Shown here one piece after another: positions 16,178-24,866 of a DNA stretch of 64,000 nucleotides. Source of the DNA: Variovorax paradoxus (GTDB taxonomy: Bacteria > Pseudomonadota > Gammaproteobacteria > Burkholderiales > Burkholderiaceae_C); NCBI RefSeq assembly GCF_030815975.1, contig NZ_JAUSXL010000001.1, positions 372,001 to 436,000 on the forward strand. Reading direction: 5' to 3'. The position numbers were made by a program, and so were the translations under genes. Within the stretch, counting starts at the first letter, position 1; the number at the start of each line of letters is the position of its first letter. The notes below the pieces were generated by a model, which saw only the letters and a program-made list of their open reading frames with translations, was not told the origin of the DNA and did no database searches.

Positions 16178-17122
16178 ATGTACAACCGCTGGTCCACTTC
16201 CCATATTGCCGCGCCCCAGCGCGCCGAGTTCTGGCGCGCGGCGAGCCAGGAGGCGCTGACGCCGATCACGCCGCACATTCCCAAGGCCGAGACTTTCGAT
16301 GCCACGCTGACGACCCGCAGCCTGGACAACCTGATACTCAATCAGGTAGAGGTGGCAACCAGCCACAACGTCGAATGCACCGACCTCGACCTGTCGCGCA
16401 GCGAGATGCCCTTCGTGTTCGTGGACCTGTACCTGTCTGGGCAGGTGCAGGCATCGCAGCAGGGCCGCGAGATCATCGCAAGGCCGGGCGAACCGTTCCT
16501 GATCGACGGTCGCCGCAACTACCGGCTCGACCATCCGGATCCGGTCAGCATGCTCGCCCTGGCCGTGCCCTACACGGCGCTGGGCAGCCATGCGCCGGCA
16601 GTGGAGGGTCTGATTGCGCAGCATCTTCCGCACCGGGCCTCGCTCCAGCTGCTGGCCGGCCAGATGCGCACGCTCAGCGCATGGCCCCATGATCTGGAGC
16701 CCGACGAAGCGAGCCATGTGGCGGACCTGCTCGTGGGCACGTTGCAAGCCGTGCTGCAGGGCACCGGCGACGAGTCGCTGATTGCCACGAAGCACAGGTG
16801 TTTTCTTCGGCGCAGGGTGCAGCAGATCATCGACCAGCAGTACGCCGACCCGGCTCTGTGCCCGGCCAGCGTCGCGCAACAGATGGGGATTTCGGTGCGC
16901 ACCTTGCACTCACGCCTGGCGCGGGACGGAACGAGCTTTGGCGCCGAACTGATGGCGCGCAGGCTCCAACGCGCCCACGCCATGCTGCGCGGCGGACCGC
17001 ACGGTACCGCGACCGTCATCGAGATTTCGGCGCGCTGCGGCTTCAGCTCCCCCGCTCATTTTTCCAGGCGCTTTCGCGCCCGCTACGGCGTTCCGCCAGG
17101 CGCCGTGCGGCGCAAGGACTGA
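16178..17122 (+). CDS. AraC-family transcriptional regulator
   Basis: A 314-residue regulator with an AraC-type ligand or cofactor domain of about 200 residues and a C-terminal double helix-turn-helix (about 210-310). The double HTH shows PASVAQQMGISVRTLHSRL and the signature IEISARCGFSSPAHFSRRFRARYG followed by PPGAVRR. The N-terminal part resembles the AraC-binding-like domain of NahR/FeaR type activators (TLTTRSLDNLILNQVEV). It lies 31 bp after the M20 hydrolase in the same direction and could be the last gene of that operon. Confidence 0.85.
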   Translation: MYNRWSTSHIAAPQRAEFWRAASQEALTPITPHIPKAETFDATLTTRSLDNLILNQVEVATSHNVECTDLDLSRSEMPFVFVDLYLSGQVQASQQGREIIARPGEPFLIDGRRNYRLDHPDPVSMLALAVPYTALGSHAPAVEGLIAQHLPHRASLQLLAGQMRTLSAWPHDLEPDEASHVADLLVGTLQAVLQGTGDESLIATKHRCFLRRRVQQIIDQQYADPALCPASVAQQMGISVRTLHSRLARDGTSFGAELMARRLQRAHAMLRGGPHGTATVIEISARCGFSSPAHFSRRFRARYGVPPGAVRRKD

Positions 17123-17194
17123 GCGGCGGGAAGAACGCGCGCGCCGCGGCACCGGTTTCATTTTTTGCATTCACCACCAGGGCACAGGGACACC

Positions 17195-17632
17195 ATGAAA
17201 CCCATTTCTCGCATCGTCGCGGCCGCGGCTTTCTCGGGCTGGCTCGCGCTGGCGTCGGCCCAGCCCGCCCAGGAACAGCTGGACCTCAACGCCCTGCAGG
17301 CGGCCGGCGTGCAGATCGCGCAGGCCGTGGACCGCAACCAGGCCGCGGTGCTGTGGGACGGTGCTTCGCCGGCGGCCAAGAGGGTGGTGACGCGCGAAGC
17401 CTTCGTCACAAGCCTGCAGCGAAGCCGCGCGGCGCTCGGCGCCGTGGCCTCGCGCACCTGGCTCGGCCTCTCGCGCCAGTTCGTCGGTGCCGGCGACAAG
17501 CTGCCGGCCGGCGCCTACATCAACATCGATTTCGTGACCACCTTCGCCGAGGGCAAGACGCAGCGCGAGCTCGTCTCGCTGCGGCAGGACGAGGACAAGG
17601 TCTGGCGCTTCGTGGGCTACGTCGTGCGCTGA
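17195..17632 (+). CDS. Exported DUF4019-like protein
   Basis: About 145 residues. A signal peptide (RIVAAAAFSGWLALASAQ) precedes a soluble domain with repeated ETF-like pattern: AAKRVVTREAFVTSL, GAYINIDFVTTFAEGKTQRELVSLR, and an ending KVWRFVGYVVR. These match the DUF4019 family of small periplasmic proteins of unknown function. I start at 17195 rather than 17165 because the later start begins the signal peptide directly. It is not clearly linked to its neighbours. Confidence 0.7.
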   Translation: MKPISRIVAAAAFSGWLALASAQPAQEQLDLNALQAAGVQIAQAVDRNQAAVLWDGASPAAKRVVTREAFVTSLQRSRAALGAVASRTWLGLSRQFVGAGDKLPAGAYINIDFVTTFAEGKTQRELVSLRQDEDKVWRFVGYVVR

Positions 17633-17770
17633 GCCGCCGCGTTGCCTGCTCGCCGCCGGCCGCCGTTGTAGGACACGAAGCCGAATCCGCCCGTCCGGCG
17701 GACCGAGGCGGCTTCGTCGGCTTGCACTTGCGGCCCCATCGCCTATCGTTGAAGCCAAAGCAGGGCAGCG

Positions 17771-19006
17771 ATGGCTGAAGAAGTTGCAACACCGCCGAGG
17801 AAATTCGCCTGGCTGTCCAGGAACACGGTGCTTCTGGCGCTGGCGAGCCTTTTTGCCGACATCTCGACCGAGATGCTCTACCCGATCCTGCCCGTCTTCC
17901 TGACGCAGACGCTGCATGCGAGCGGCAGCGTCGTGGGGCTCGTCGACGGCATTGCGCAGGCCTCACAGAACATCGTCCAGGGGTTTTCCGGCTGGCTGTC
18001 GGACAGGCAGCAGCGGCGCAAGCCGATCGCGCTCGCCGGCTATCTGTTGGCGGCGCTCGCCAAGCCGGTGATCGGCCTCGCGGCGAGCTGGCCAACGGTG
18101 CTGGGCGCGCGGTTCTTCGACCGGATCGGGGCCGGCTTTCGCTCGGCGCCGCGCGACGCGCTGCTCGCGTCTTCCGTTTCCGAGGCGCACCGCGGCAAGG
18201 CTTTCGGGCTCGAGGGCTTCGGCGACAACCTGGGAGCCTTCGTCGGACCTTTGCTTGCGGTGCTGCTGATGAGCGCGCTGGCGGTCGAGATCCGCTGGAT
18301 CTTCTACATCGCATTCGTGCCGGGGCTGCTCGCCTTCCTGATGGTGCTGCTGGTGCGCGAGCGCCCGGCCACGGCGGTCGCGGCCAAGGCCCGGATCGAC
18401 GTCGGGCTGAAGCAGTTTCCCAAGGCCTATTGGGCCTACCTGCTGGCGACGGCGCTGTTCGGCATCGGCAATTCGAGCAACGCGTTCCTGATCCTGCGGA
18501 CCCAGGAGATCGGTGCCTCGCTGGTGACCACCACCCTCATCTACGCGGGCTTCAATCTGGTGGCGGCGCTGATCTCGTATCCGGCGGGCTTCCTGTCGGA
18601 CCGCTTCGGGCGCAAGGGCGTGCTGCTGCTGTCGTTCGGGGTCTTCCTGGTGGCCTACGTCGGCTTCGCGCTTGCCGGCAGCATCCAGCTGATCGCACTG
18701 CTCTTCGTCTTCTACGGGCTTTATCAAGGCATGTTCCGCGCGGTCGGCAAGGCATTCGCCTCGGACTTCGTGCCCGAGCAGCTTCGTGCCAGCGGCATCG
18801 GCTGGTACAGCGCCACCGTGGGCCTGCTCGAACTGGTGGCCAGCATCGTCGCCGGGCTGCTCTGGGACCATGTGGGCCATGCCGCGGTTTTTCTCTATGG
18901 CGCGGTCTTTGCCGTCGTCGGCGCTGGGGCCCTGCTCGTGCTGGTGCCGGGCGGCATCGGCGGACGCGGCACACGCCCACCCCCCAACTCGCCAGAAGCC
19001 CGCTGA
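17771..19006 (+). CDS. MFS transporter with a C-terminus altered by a duplicated segment
   Basis: A 411-residue, roughly 12-helix MFS carrier. Its first half has LFADISTEMLYPILPVFL, GLVDGIAQASQNIVQGFSGW, and the loop LSDRQQRRKP typical of MFS helix 2-3 loops; the second half has SYPAGFLSDRFGRKG at the equivalent place. It resembles the drug/sugar efflux-type MFS proteins with that double loop. The last dozen residues (TRPPPNSPEAR) are encoded by sequence that is nearly identical to the DNA upstream of and into the gene at 40615, so the original C-terminus has been replaced. Substrate unknown. Confidence 0.8.
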   Translation: MAEEVATPPRKFAWLSRNTVLLALASLFADISTEMLYPILPVFLTQTLHASGSVVGLVDGIAQASQNIVQGFSGWLSDRQQRRKPIALAGYLLAALAKPVIGLAASWPTVLGARFFDRIGAGFRSAPRDALLASSVSEAHRGKAFGLEGFGDNLGAFVGPLLAVLLMSALAVEIRWIFYIAFVPGLLAFLMVLLVRERPATAVAAKARIDVGLKQFPKAYWAYLLATALFGIGNSSNAFLILRTQEIGASLVTTTLIYAGFNLVAALISYPAGFLSDRFGRKGVLLLSFGVFLVAYVGFALAGSIQLIALLFVFYGLYQGMFRAVGKAFASDFVPEQLRASGIGWYSATVGLLELVASIVAGLLWDHVGHAAVFLYGAVFAVVGAGALLVLVPGGIGGRGTRPPPNSPEAR

Positions 19007-19120
19007 ACGGACAAGGAGGCCGACCCCAAGTGCTCGCCGTCATCTGCTTCAGCGCGAGACCGACCGCGCGGCCGAGGCCATCGCCAGCCGGCAAGATCCA
19101 GGCGCACGTGATCGCACAAT
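18977..19120. repeat. Composite duplication scar (copies of 40.58-40.65 kb and of 9.83-9.92 kb)
   Basis: Bases 18977 to about 19045 are nearly the same as 40583-40652, with shared blocks such as CCGCTGAA(C/T)GGACAAGGA and GTGCTCGCCGTCATC. This covers the start of the gene at 40615. Immediately after, 19046-19120 repeats the 3' end of the methyltransferase gene (9829-9916) with about 24 bases missing; it still shows ACCGACCGCGCGGCCGAG and GGCAAGATCCAGGCGCA. The two donor sites are far apart, so this is a patchwork of two duplicated tails. No intact gene is encoded. Confidence 0.75.
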
Positions 19121-19149
19121 GTGTTGAGCAGCGTGACGAGCCTATCTAC

Positions 19150-20070
19150 CTAACGTACCTGGACGACATCGGGTTGTTGCCACAAAGTCTTCAAGTGGTC
19201 GACGAACCATCGGCCGGCGGGGCCCAGCGGTTGCGAAGGCCGGTGAAATGCGGACATGGTCAACATGAAACCCGTGCGCGGCATTTCGTCCAGATCGAGG
19301 ACGACCAAAGTGCCTGCCGCGATGTCTTTCTCGATCATGTGCAAGGGCATCCCTCCCCATCCCACGCAGTCCTTGAGAAACGCATATTTGGTCGACAGGT
19401 CCGCAAGGCGCCAGGTTGAAGGCGATGCAACGGCGAAATCCCGACCGGCCGTGAGGTCGGACCTGTCGGTGAGCACGAGTTGTACGTGTTTCGCCAACTC
19501 GTACAGTGGTATCCGATGACCAACGCTTGCGAGCGGATGGCCTGGCGCGGCGACCGCGACCAGCGGCAATTCGCCCAGTCGCTCGCTAACCAGTGACGGG
19601 AATGTTTGCGGTAGCGGCGACAGGATGCCCAGACTGCATCGACCGTCCAGAACCGGTTGATAGGCCGCTCCCAGGCCCTCGACGAAGAGGCGCAGTGGCG
19701 TCAAAGGAAACCGGCTCGCGAACGCTTTCGCGACGGCGCTGACCACGCCGGTCGGAAAGAACACGTCGACGACCACCGAGAGTTCTGCCTCGACGCCTGA
19801 AGTCATGAGCTTGGCGCGAGCCTTCAGCGTGTCCACCGCCGAGACGACGTTGCGCGCGTCCGCGAGCAACAGCACGCCCTCTGGCGTGAGCTTCGGTAAC
19901 CGGCCCGAGCGGTCAAAGAGAACGACCCCGATTTGATCTTCCAGCCCGCCAACCCAGCCGCTCACCGCTGACTGAACGCGGTTCAGCTTTCGAGCCGCGG
20001 CCGAGAAGCTGCCCTCATCCGCGGCGGCGATAAAGGTCCTGAGCTGATCCAGGGAGACGCCATCCAGCAT
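19150..20070 (-). CDS. LysR-family transcriptional regulator of the adjacent oxidoreductase/SRPBCC cassette
   Basis: A 306-residue LysR protein with N-terminal winged helix (LDQLRTFIAAADEGSFSAAARKLNRVQSAVSGWVGGLE) and the usual co-inducer domain. It is divergently oriented to the reductase/SRPBCC/SDR cassette with a 171-bp AT-rich spacer containing T-N11-A palindromes, so it is the likely regulator of that cassette. Inducer unknown. Confidence 0.88.
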   Translation of the reverse strand: MLDGVSLDQLRTFIAAADEGSFSAAARKLNRVQSAVSGWVGGLEDQIGVVLFDRSGRLPKLTPEGVLLLADARNVVSAVDTLKARAKLMTSGVEAELSVVVDVFFPTGVVSAVAKAFASRFPLTPLRLFVEGLGAAYQPVLDGRCSLGILSPLPQTFPSLVSERLGELPLVAVAAPGHPLASVGHRIPLYELAKHVQLVLTDRSDLTAGRDFAVASPSTWRLADLSTKYAFLKDCVGWGGMPLHMIEKDIAAGTLVVLDLDEMPRTGFMLTMSAFHRPSQPLGPAGRWFVDHLKTLWQQPDVVQVR

Positions 20071-20084
20071 GGGAATGTTCTTCT

Positions 20085-20099
20085 ATCTCGAATATAGAT
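20085..20099. promoter_or_regulatory. LysR-type T-N11-A site in the divergent spacer
   Basis: ATCT-N7-AGAT forms an interrupted palindrome with the T-N11-A core expected for LysR sites, 15 bp upstream of the lysR start codon. A second AT-rich inverted arrangement (TATAGAT and ATCTCAATATA) follows to about 20120. The spacer is markedly AT-rich compared with flanking genes, fitting two back-to-back promoters. Confidence 0.45.
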
Positions 20100-20241
20100 G
20101 GTATGAATCTCAATATACCGTCTTCTCAGAATAGGTGGCGATCCTCATCATTCGATCCATGCAGCCGGGCTGCCCGCGAAGAGCAGTACCTCGTCTGACA
20201 GCGTGCAGATCTCGGCCCCTTCGACCAACCAAGGAATCGTC

Positions 20242-20844
20242 ATGACTTGTTCCATCATCGGCAGCGGCAGCGTTGGCAAAGCGCTTGCCCGTCAATTCGC
20301 CCGCAGCGGCATCACGGTCGGCATCGCGAACACGCGCGGCCCGGACTCCCTCGCCTCGCTGGCCCAAGAACTTGGCGACCAGGTCGCTCCCCTGACGCTG
20401 CAAGAAGCGCTCAAGGCCGACGTGATCATCCTGGCGGTTCCATTCTGGTCGCACCGCGACGTCGCCAAGGCCGCCGCAACTTGGCAGGGCAAGCTCGTCA
20501 TCGACGTCACAAACGCCTATGGCGTGCCGCTGTCTGATCTCGACAATCTGCCGTCCTCGGCGATTGTGGCGAAGGCGCTACCAGGGGCGCACCTCGTGAA
20601 GGCATTCAACCATCTGCCCGCAGGAGTGCTCGCGCAAGATCCTGCCACCGCCGGTGGCCGGCGGGTGATCTTCCTGTCGAGCGACCACGAAGGCGCGACC
20701 GCGACGGTCGCCGCCTTGGTCCAGCAACTCGGTTACGCGCCGATCAGTCTCGGCAAGATTGCGGAAGGCGGTCAGCTCGTGCAGGCGCGGGACAAGAGCT
20801 GGGCCCCCCTGATTTTCCAGGACCTTTTCAAGCAGGAGAAATGA
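20242..20844 (+). CDS. NADPH-dependent F420 reductase-like oxidoreductase
   Basis: A 200-residue Rossmann protein of the NADP oxidoreductase coenzyme F420-dependent family. The N-terminal dinucleotide-binding stretch is SIIGSGSVGKALARQF (GxGxxG), followed by IANTRGP, where an Arg can bind the NADP phosphate, and ADVIILAVPFWSH. Mid-protein VIDVTNAYG and VKAFNHLPAGVL are family signatures. Betaproteobacteria normally lack F420, so members here probably act as NADP-dependent reductases of other substrates. The start at 20242 has AAGGAA upstream. The next gene begins 3 bp after its stop. Confidence 0.8.
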   Translation: MTCSIIGSGSVGKALARQFARSGITVGIANTRGPDSLASLAQELGDQVAPLTLQEALKADVIILAVPFWSHRDVAKAAATWQGKLVIDVTNAYGVPLSDLDNLPSSAIVAKALPGAHLVKAFNHLPAGVLAQDPATAGGRRVIFLSSDHEGATATVAALVQQLGYAPISLGKIAEGGQLVQARDKSWAPLIFQDLFKQEK

Positions 20845-20847
20845 GCG

Positions 20848-21351
20848 ATGTACGACCATGTCATCTGGCCCGAGCGCTTTGATCCAAAGACATCGGCTAT
20901 CTACGCGCTGAACGACATTGACGTGAAAGCGCCGTCTGAAGTGGTGTGGAAGCTGCTCGTCAACGCAGAGAACTGGTCGAGCTACTTTCCTGCCGAAGGT
21001 CAGGTCAAGCTCCAGGCCGGTGAGAAGGAACTGACGCTCGGCACGAAATACAGCCGGGTGACGGTTGGCTTTCCGATGAGCCTTGTCGTGACCGAGTACG
21101 TGCCAAACCAAAGGCTCGCGTGGGCTACGACAGTCGACGGCGACGAGACCGGTTCGAGCGCCTACCACGGCTGGGTCATCACTCCTACGGACGAAGGTTG
21201 TCACGTGTTGACGGAAGAGACGCAACAAGGTCCCTGGTTCCTCGACATGTTGGGACACAAGCATCCCGGAGGGCTATACCGCTATCACCAAGACTGGGTC
21301 GAACGTCTTGCCCGCGCAGCGGAGGCGGAGGCTGCAAAGAACGCAGGTTGA
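20848..21351 (+). CDS. SRPBCC-fold (START-like) ligand-binding protein
   Basis: A 167-residue protein with the polyketide-cyclase/SRPBCC pattern: an early DIDVKAPSEVVWKLLVNAENWSSYFP strand-helix motif, a central beta sheet with LTLGTKYSRVTVGFPMSLVV, WATTVDG, HGWVITPTDEGCHVLTEETQQGPWF, and a long C-terminal helix ending AEAEAAKNAG. The fold binds hydrophobic ligands and sometimes catalyses aldol or hydrolytic steps. It is translated right after the reductase gene. A related paralogue is encoded at 22310, after the SDR gene. Confidence 0.75.
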   Translation: MYDHVIWPERFDPKTSAIYALNDIDVKAPSEVVWKLLVNAENWSSYFPAEGQVKLQAGEKELTLGTKYSRVTVGFPMSLVVTEYVPNQRLAWATTVDGDETGSSAYHGWVITPTDEGCHVLTEETQQGPWFLDMLGHKHPGGLYRYHQDWVERLARAAEAEAAKNAG

Positions 21352-21450
21352 CGCTTTTTCCCCAAGTCTGGGCGCGCCGCTCAGGCAGTGACGTCCAGCC
21401 CACATCAGCGGCACTATTGTTTGGCCCGCACATCACCGGAGAGAAATTGA

Positions 21451-22245
21451 ATGCAGATCGAACTCAAGGGCCGCAAGGCCATCGTTACCGGATCGACGGC
21501 AGGCATCGGCCGCTCGATTGCCGCGGGGCTCGCACGTGCGGGTGCATCGGTCGTCATCAACGGGCGCGGAGCAGAGCGGGTCGACGCCGCGCTACGTGAA
21601 CTGCGTGCGCTGTTGCCCGACGCTGACTTCACCGGTGTGGTCGCCGACGTTTCGACGCCTGAGGGCTCAGCAGCCCTCGAGGCTCAGGTGAAGGATGCGG
21701 ACATCCTCGTCAACAACGCCGGCACGGCTCATCTCAATGGCTTTTTCGAGCAAAAGGACAGCGAGTGGCTTGACCTGTTCCAGCTCAATGTCATGAGTGG
21801 TGTGCGCGCCGCACGGCACTATGTGCCTGGCATGGTCAAGCGCGGCTGGGGGCGCGTCGTGTTCATCAGCAGCGAGTCAGCGGTCATGATTCCGAAGGAA
21901 ATGATCGACTATGGTGTGACGAAGACTGCGCAACTTGCTGTTTCGCGCGGCCTTGCCGAGCTCGTCGGCGGCACCGGCGTCACCGTCAACGCGGTTTTGC
22001 CTGGCCCGACCCGCTCCGAGATCCTGGGCAACTGGATGAAGTCGACCGCTGAAGAGCAAGGCATCACCCAAGTAGAGGCGGAACAGAACTTCCTGAAGAC
22101 CATGCGCCCGACGACGCTCATCAACCGGTTCACGACGACCGACGAGATCGCAAACATGGTGGTCTACATCTGCTCGGAGCAGGCCACCGGTACGACCGGC
22201 GCCGCGCTGCGAGTCGACGGCGGCGTCATTCGTTCGATCCCCTGA
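21451..22245 (+). CDS. Short-chain dehydrogenase/reductase
   Basis: A 264-residue classical SDR. Cofactor motif TGSTAGIGRS (TGxxxGIG) and NNAG in DILVNNAGTAHL are intact, as are the catalytic Ser in FISSESAVMIP and Tyr-Lys in DYGVTKTAQ, so it should reduce a carbonyl or oxidise an alcohol with NAD(P). It sits between two SRPBCC genes, about 100 bp after the first, and is probably in the LysR-controlled cassette. Substrate unknown. Confidence 0.88.
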   Translation: MQIELKGRKAIVTGSTAGIGRSIAAGLARAGASVVINGRGAERVDAALRELRALLPDADFTGVVADVSTPEGSAALEAQVKDADILVNNAGTAHLNGFFEQKDSEWLDLFQLNVMSGVRAARHYVPGMVKRGWGRVVFISSESAVMIPKEMIDYGVTKTAQLAVSRGLAELVGGTGVTVNAVLPGPTRSEILGNWMKSTAEEQGITQVEAEQNFLKTMRPTTLINRFTTTDEIANMVVYICSEQATGTTGAALRVDGGVIRSIP

Positions 22246-22309
22246 GCTTCGCAGTCTGCGCTCTAGTGGAACTGCCTGCGGACAGTTCCCCGACTACCAC
22301 GGAAAAAAT

Positions 22310-22852
22310 ATGTTTGAAGCAATCAAGTGGCCGGCGGACATGGTGCCCAGCCGCTCTCCCATTCATTTCACCAACGAGCTTGAGGTCGAAGCCTCACCCG
22401 AGACCATCTGGTCACTGCTCGTCGACACGACGAATTGGCCGCTCTTCTATCCGGGCGTCCAGGAAGTTCAACTGCTGAACGGGCACAAGGTGCTGCAAGT
22501 CGGCACGCACTTTGAGACCAATCTGGCTGGCCAAGACGTCTACGCGTCGGTGCAGGAGTTCGAGCCTATCGCGCGACTCGCTTGGGGCGGCGGTCCCAAG
22601 TCTTCCAAGGAGTCCAGGGCCTATCATGCCTGGATCATCACTCCGACGACCCGCGGTGTTCATCTATGGACCGAAGAGACAATGCAAGGGCCGCTCTGGC
22701 TCGAGTTGGCGAAAGAGGCTCCCGATATCTTCTGGCGCACCCACGAAAAGCTGCTGCAAGACCTCGCGAAGGTGGCGCTCGAGCGCGAAGCTAAGGGAAG
22801 CAGAGATGGCGTCGTTGAATTGCATGCGCTGGGACTGCGATGGATTTCGTGA
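22310..22852 (+). CDS. Second SRPBCC-fold protein, paralogue of the one at 20848
   Basis: A 180-residue START-like protein. It shares with the 20848 product the N-terminal beta-helix (ELEVEASPETIWSLLVDTTNWPLFYP), the Gly-rich central strand region, AYHAWIITPTTRGVHLWTEETMQGPLWLELA and the long C-terminal helix, so the two are paralogues. The start at 22310 follows a weak purine-rich site. The extra C-terminal 20 residues (GVVELHALGLRWIS) are unlike the paralogue and may be a frame change near the 3' end. It is the last gene before a convergent MFS gene. Confidence 0.72.
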   Translation: MFEAIKWPADMVPSRSPIHFTNELEVEASPETIWSLLVDTTNWPLFYPGVQEVQLLNGHKVLQVGTHFETNLAGQDVYASVQEFEPIARLAWGGGPKSSKESRAYHAWIITPTTRGVHLWTEETMQGPLWLELAKEAPDIFWRTHEKLLQDLAKVALEREAKGSRDGVVELHALGLRWIS

Positions 22853-22892
22853 AGGCGGCCCGGTGTTTTGCCACGAGCGATCAGAGTTCTAG

Positions 22893-24089
22893 TCACCGGG
22901 AACGCTTCAGCAGCATGCCGCCCAAGAGGCCCGCGGCAACCAGCAGGGCTGCGTACGAAACGCCGGTGCCTGTCCGGGCGCCGAGCGCCGCGAATGCAAT
23001 CGGCGCCAGCGCCAGCCCCGAATAGCCGAACAGCAGCACCGCACCGGTCACCGCGCCGGCACGCGCGGGCCCGGCGATGCAGGCGACCTCGGCCATCATC
23101 ACGCCGTTCCAGCCGCTGGCGCTCAGGCCCACCAGCGCGAGCAGCGTGCCGAGCACCCACGCAGGCGGGGTCGCGGGCCACAGGAACAGCGGGAGGCCCG
23201 AGGCCGCCATCAACAGCCCGAGCGCGCCCAGCAGCCGGCCGGTCGAGAGGCCGGGGCGCTGCGCAATCCAGCCCCACAGCAGGCGCCCCACAAGACCCGC
23301 GCCCTGCATGAGCGCGACCAGCGATGCAGCGAGGGCGATGGGCAATTGCCAGTGGCGAACCGCATGGCTCATCACGAAAAGGTTGAGGCACACCTGCGTG
23401 ACCATGTAGACCAGCATGGTGGCCGTCAGCAGGCGCAGGGGCGCGGATGTGGCGAGCTCATGCAGGCCGCTTCTTGCACTTCCCGCGCCTGTTTCACCCT
23501 GGCCGCTCCGCGACAGCGGAGCGGCCGCGTCACCGTCGCGCCCCACCAGCCGAAGACACCAGAGCCCGACGCACAGCGCAAGCGACGCGACCAGTGCAAA
23601 GGGCAGCGCGGCGTGCCGGAAGAGCAGCAAAGGCAGCAGCAACGAACCGGCCATCGCGCCGATCTGGTTGCCGGTCTGCCGAATCGAGAACACCCACGGC
23701 CGACGCGCCGGCGGCGTGACGCGCGCAAGCACCGATGCGCTGGCGGGCGTCTCCGGGCCGAACGCCAGGCCCAGAAACAGCACAGCAGGCCACTGCGCCC
23801 AGCGCGAGGGCCCGACGCCTGCAGCGTCGCAAGCGAGGCACAGCATGGCCAGCATGACGGCCGCCATGCACAGGCCTGCCAGTTGCAGGTCGCCGAAGCG
23901 GCGGATCAGCCGCCCGGCCATCAACGAAGAAAAAGCGCCGACTGCGAACAGGCCGCTGCCGAGCAGCCCCAGCTGCTGCACCTCCAGGCCCAGCTGCGGC
24001 GCGAGCACCGACAGCGCGAAAGTGCCCATCGCCACCAGCGCCTGTACCGCCGTCAGGGCCGGCAGCGTGCGGGCAACGGCCGTACTCAT
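22893..24089 (-). CDS. MFS transporter at the end of the hydantoin-type catabolic operon
   Basis: A 398-residue MFS protein. The first half has GMFALSVLAPQLGLE-like helices with AGRLIRRFGDLQLAG as loop 2-3; RLLWGWIAQRPGLSTGR is in the second half. Its ATG at 24089 overlaps the stop of the upstream racemase in ATGA, so the two are cotranslated. It is likely an importer or exporter of a metabolite from the amidohydrolase pathway, in addition to the ABC system upstream. Confidence 0.8.
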   Translation of the reverse strand: MSTAVARTLPALTAVQALVAMGTFALSVLAPQLGLEVQQLGLLGSGLFAVGAFSSLMAGRLIRRFGDLQLAGLCMAAVMLAMLCLACDAAGVGPSRWAQWPAVLFLGLAFGPETPASASVLARVTPPARRPWVFSIRQTGNQIGAMAGSLLLPLLLFRHAALPFALVASLALCVGLWCLRLVGRDGDAAAPLSRSGQGETGAGSARSGLHELATSAPLRLLTATMLVYMVTQVCLNLFVMSHAVRHWQLPIALAASLVALMQGAGLVGRLLWGWIAQRPGLSTGRLLGALGLLMAASGLPLFLWPATPPAWVLGTLLALVGLSASGWNGVMMAEVACIAGPARAGAVTGAVLLFGYSGLALAPIAFAALGARTGTGVSYAALLVAAGLLGGMLLKRSR

Positions 24090-24838
24090 CGCGCGGCGTT
24101 GCCTTCGAACAGGCGGGCGATGGCTTCCGGCAATCCACGATGGGGTTTGGCCGGTGGCGGCGCGAAGCTTCCCATCGCGGCCTTGCCAGGTTGCAGCGCC
24201 ACCAGCGTTTCGGCATGGCGCACCGCGCTCGAAACACCATCGACCACGGGCACCGGCAACTGGTCGTGCAGCGCGCGCGCCAGTCCCGCTAGCGGCGCGC
24301 CGGCCAGCACGATGACTTCGGCGCAGTCTTTGCGCACCGCGCGCTCGCAGAGTTCGCGCAGGGCTTCGGCATGGTCCGACTGCACGTTGCCGATGCTGGC
24401 CAGCGGCCGGTCGAGTGCGCGAATGCTCGCGAGCCGACCGATGAGCCCGTTGGCCTCGACCACCTCGCGGTACCAGGCCTGGATGCGCTGCGAAATCGCG
24501 ACGATCGAGAAGCGGTGCCCCAGCATGCAGGCCGTGGCCAGCGCCGACTCGGTCATGCCGAGCACGGGCACCGGCATCACCTCGCGCAGGGCTGCGAGGC
24601 CCGGATCGCCGAAGGCCGCGATCACTACCGCGTCGTGGCCCGCATGGTGCTCGGCCGCGAGTTGCGCGGTGGCGTAGGCGCCGATCAGCGCTTCGAAGCG
24701 GGTCTCGATGTAGGCCACACCGAAGGTCGCCGTCTGCATCGTGAGCTGCGTGGCGGGCGATGCCGTGAGCCGCGCCTCGGCCTCGATCAGTGCCGTGACG
24801 CTTTCGGAAATGTTGGGGTTGATGACCAGCAGGCGCAT
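24086..24838 (-). CDS. Asp/Glu/hydantoin racemase family protein
   Basis: A 250-residue protein starting MRLLVINPNISESVTALIEA, the standard beginning of hydantoin racemases (HyuE/HyuA type). Two catalytic-cysteine regions expected for this two-thiol racemase family are represented by FGDPGLAAL and the AEVIVLAGAPLAGL segment. The first is Asp-Pro rather than Asp-Pro-Cys-like, so one thiol may be missing, and activity as a hydantoin racemase is not certain. The start at 24838 is chosen over the longer frame. It follows the hydantoinase-like gene by 28 bp, which supports a role with its substrate. Confidence 0.75.
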   Translation of the reverse strand: MRLLVINPNISESVTALIEAEARLTASPATQLTMQTATFGVAYIETRFEALIGAYATAQLAAEHHAGHDAVVIAAFGDPGLAALREVMPVPVLGMTESALATACMLGHRFSIVAISQRIQAWYREVVEANGLIGRLASIRALDRPLASIGNVQSDHAEALRELCERAVRKDCAEVIVLAGAPLAGLARALHDQLPVPVVDGVSSAVRHAETLVALQPGKAAMGSFAPPPAKPHRGLPEAIARLFEGNAAR

Positions 24839-24866
24839 CGGGCGGCCGTCGTTCTGCGGCTGTCGT

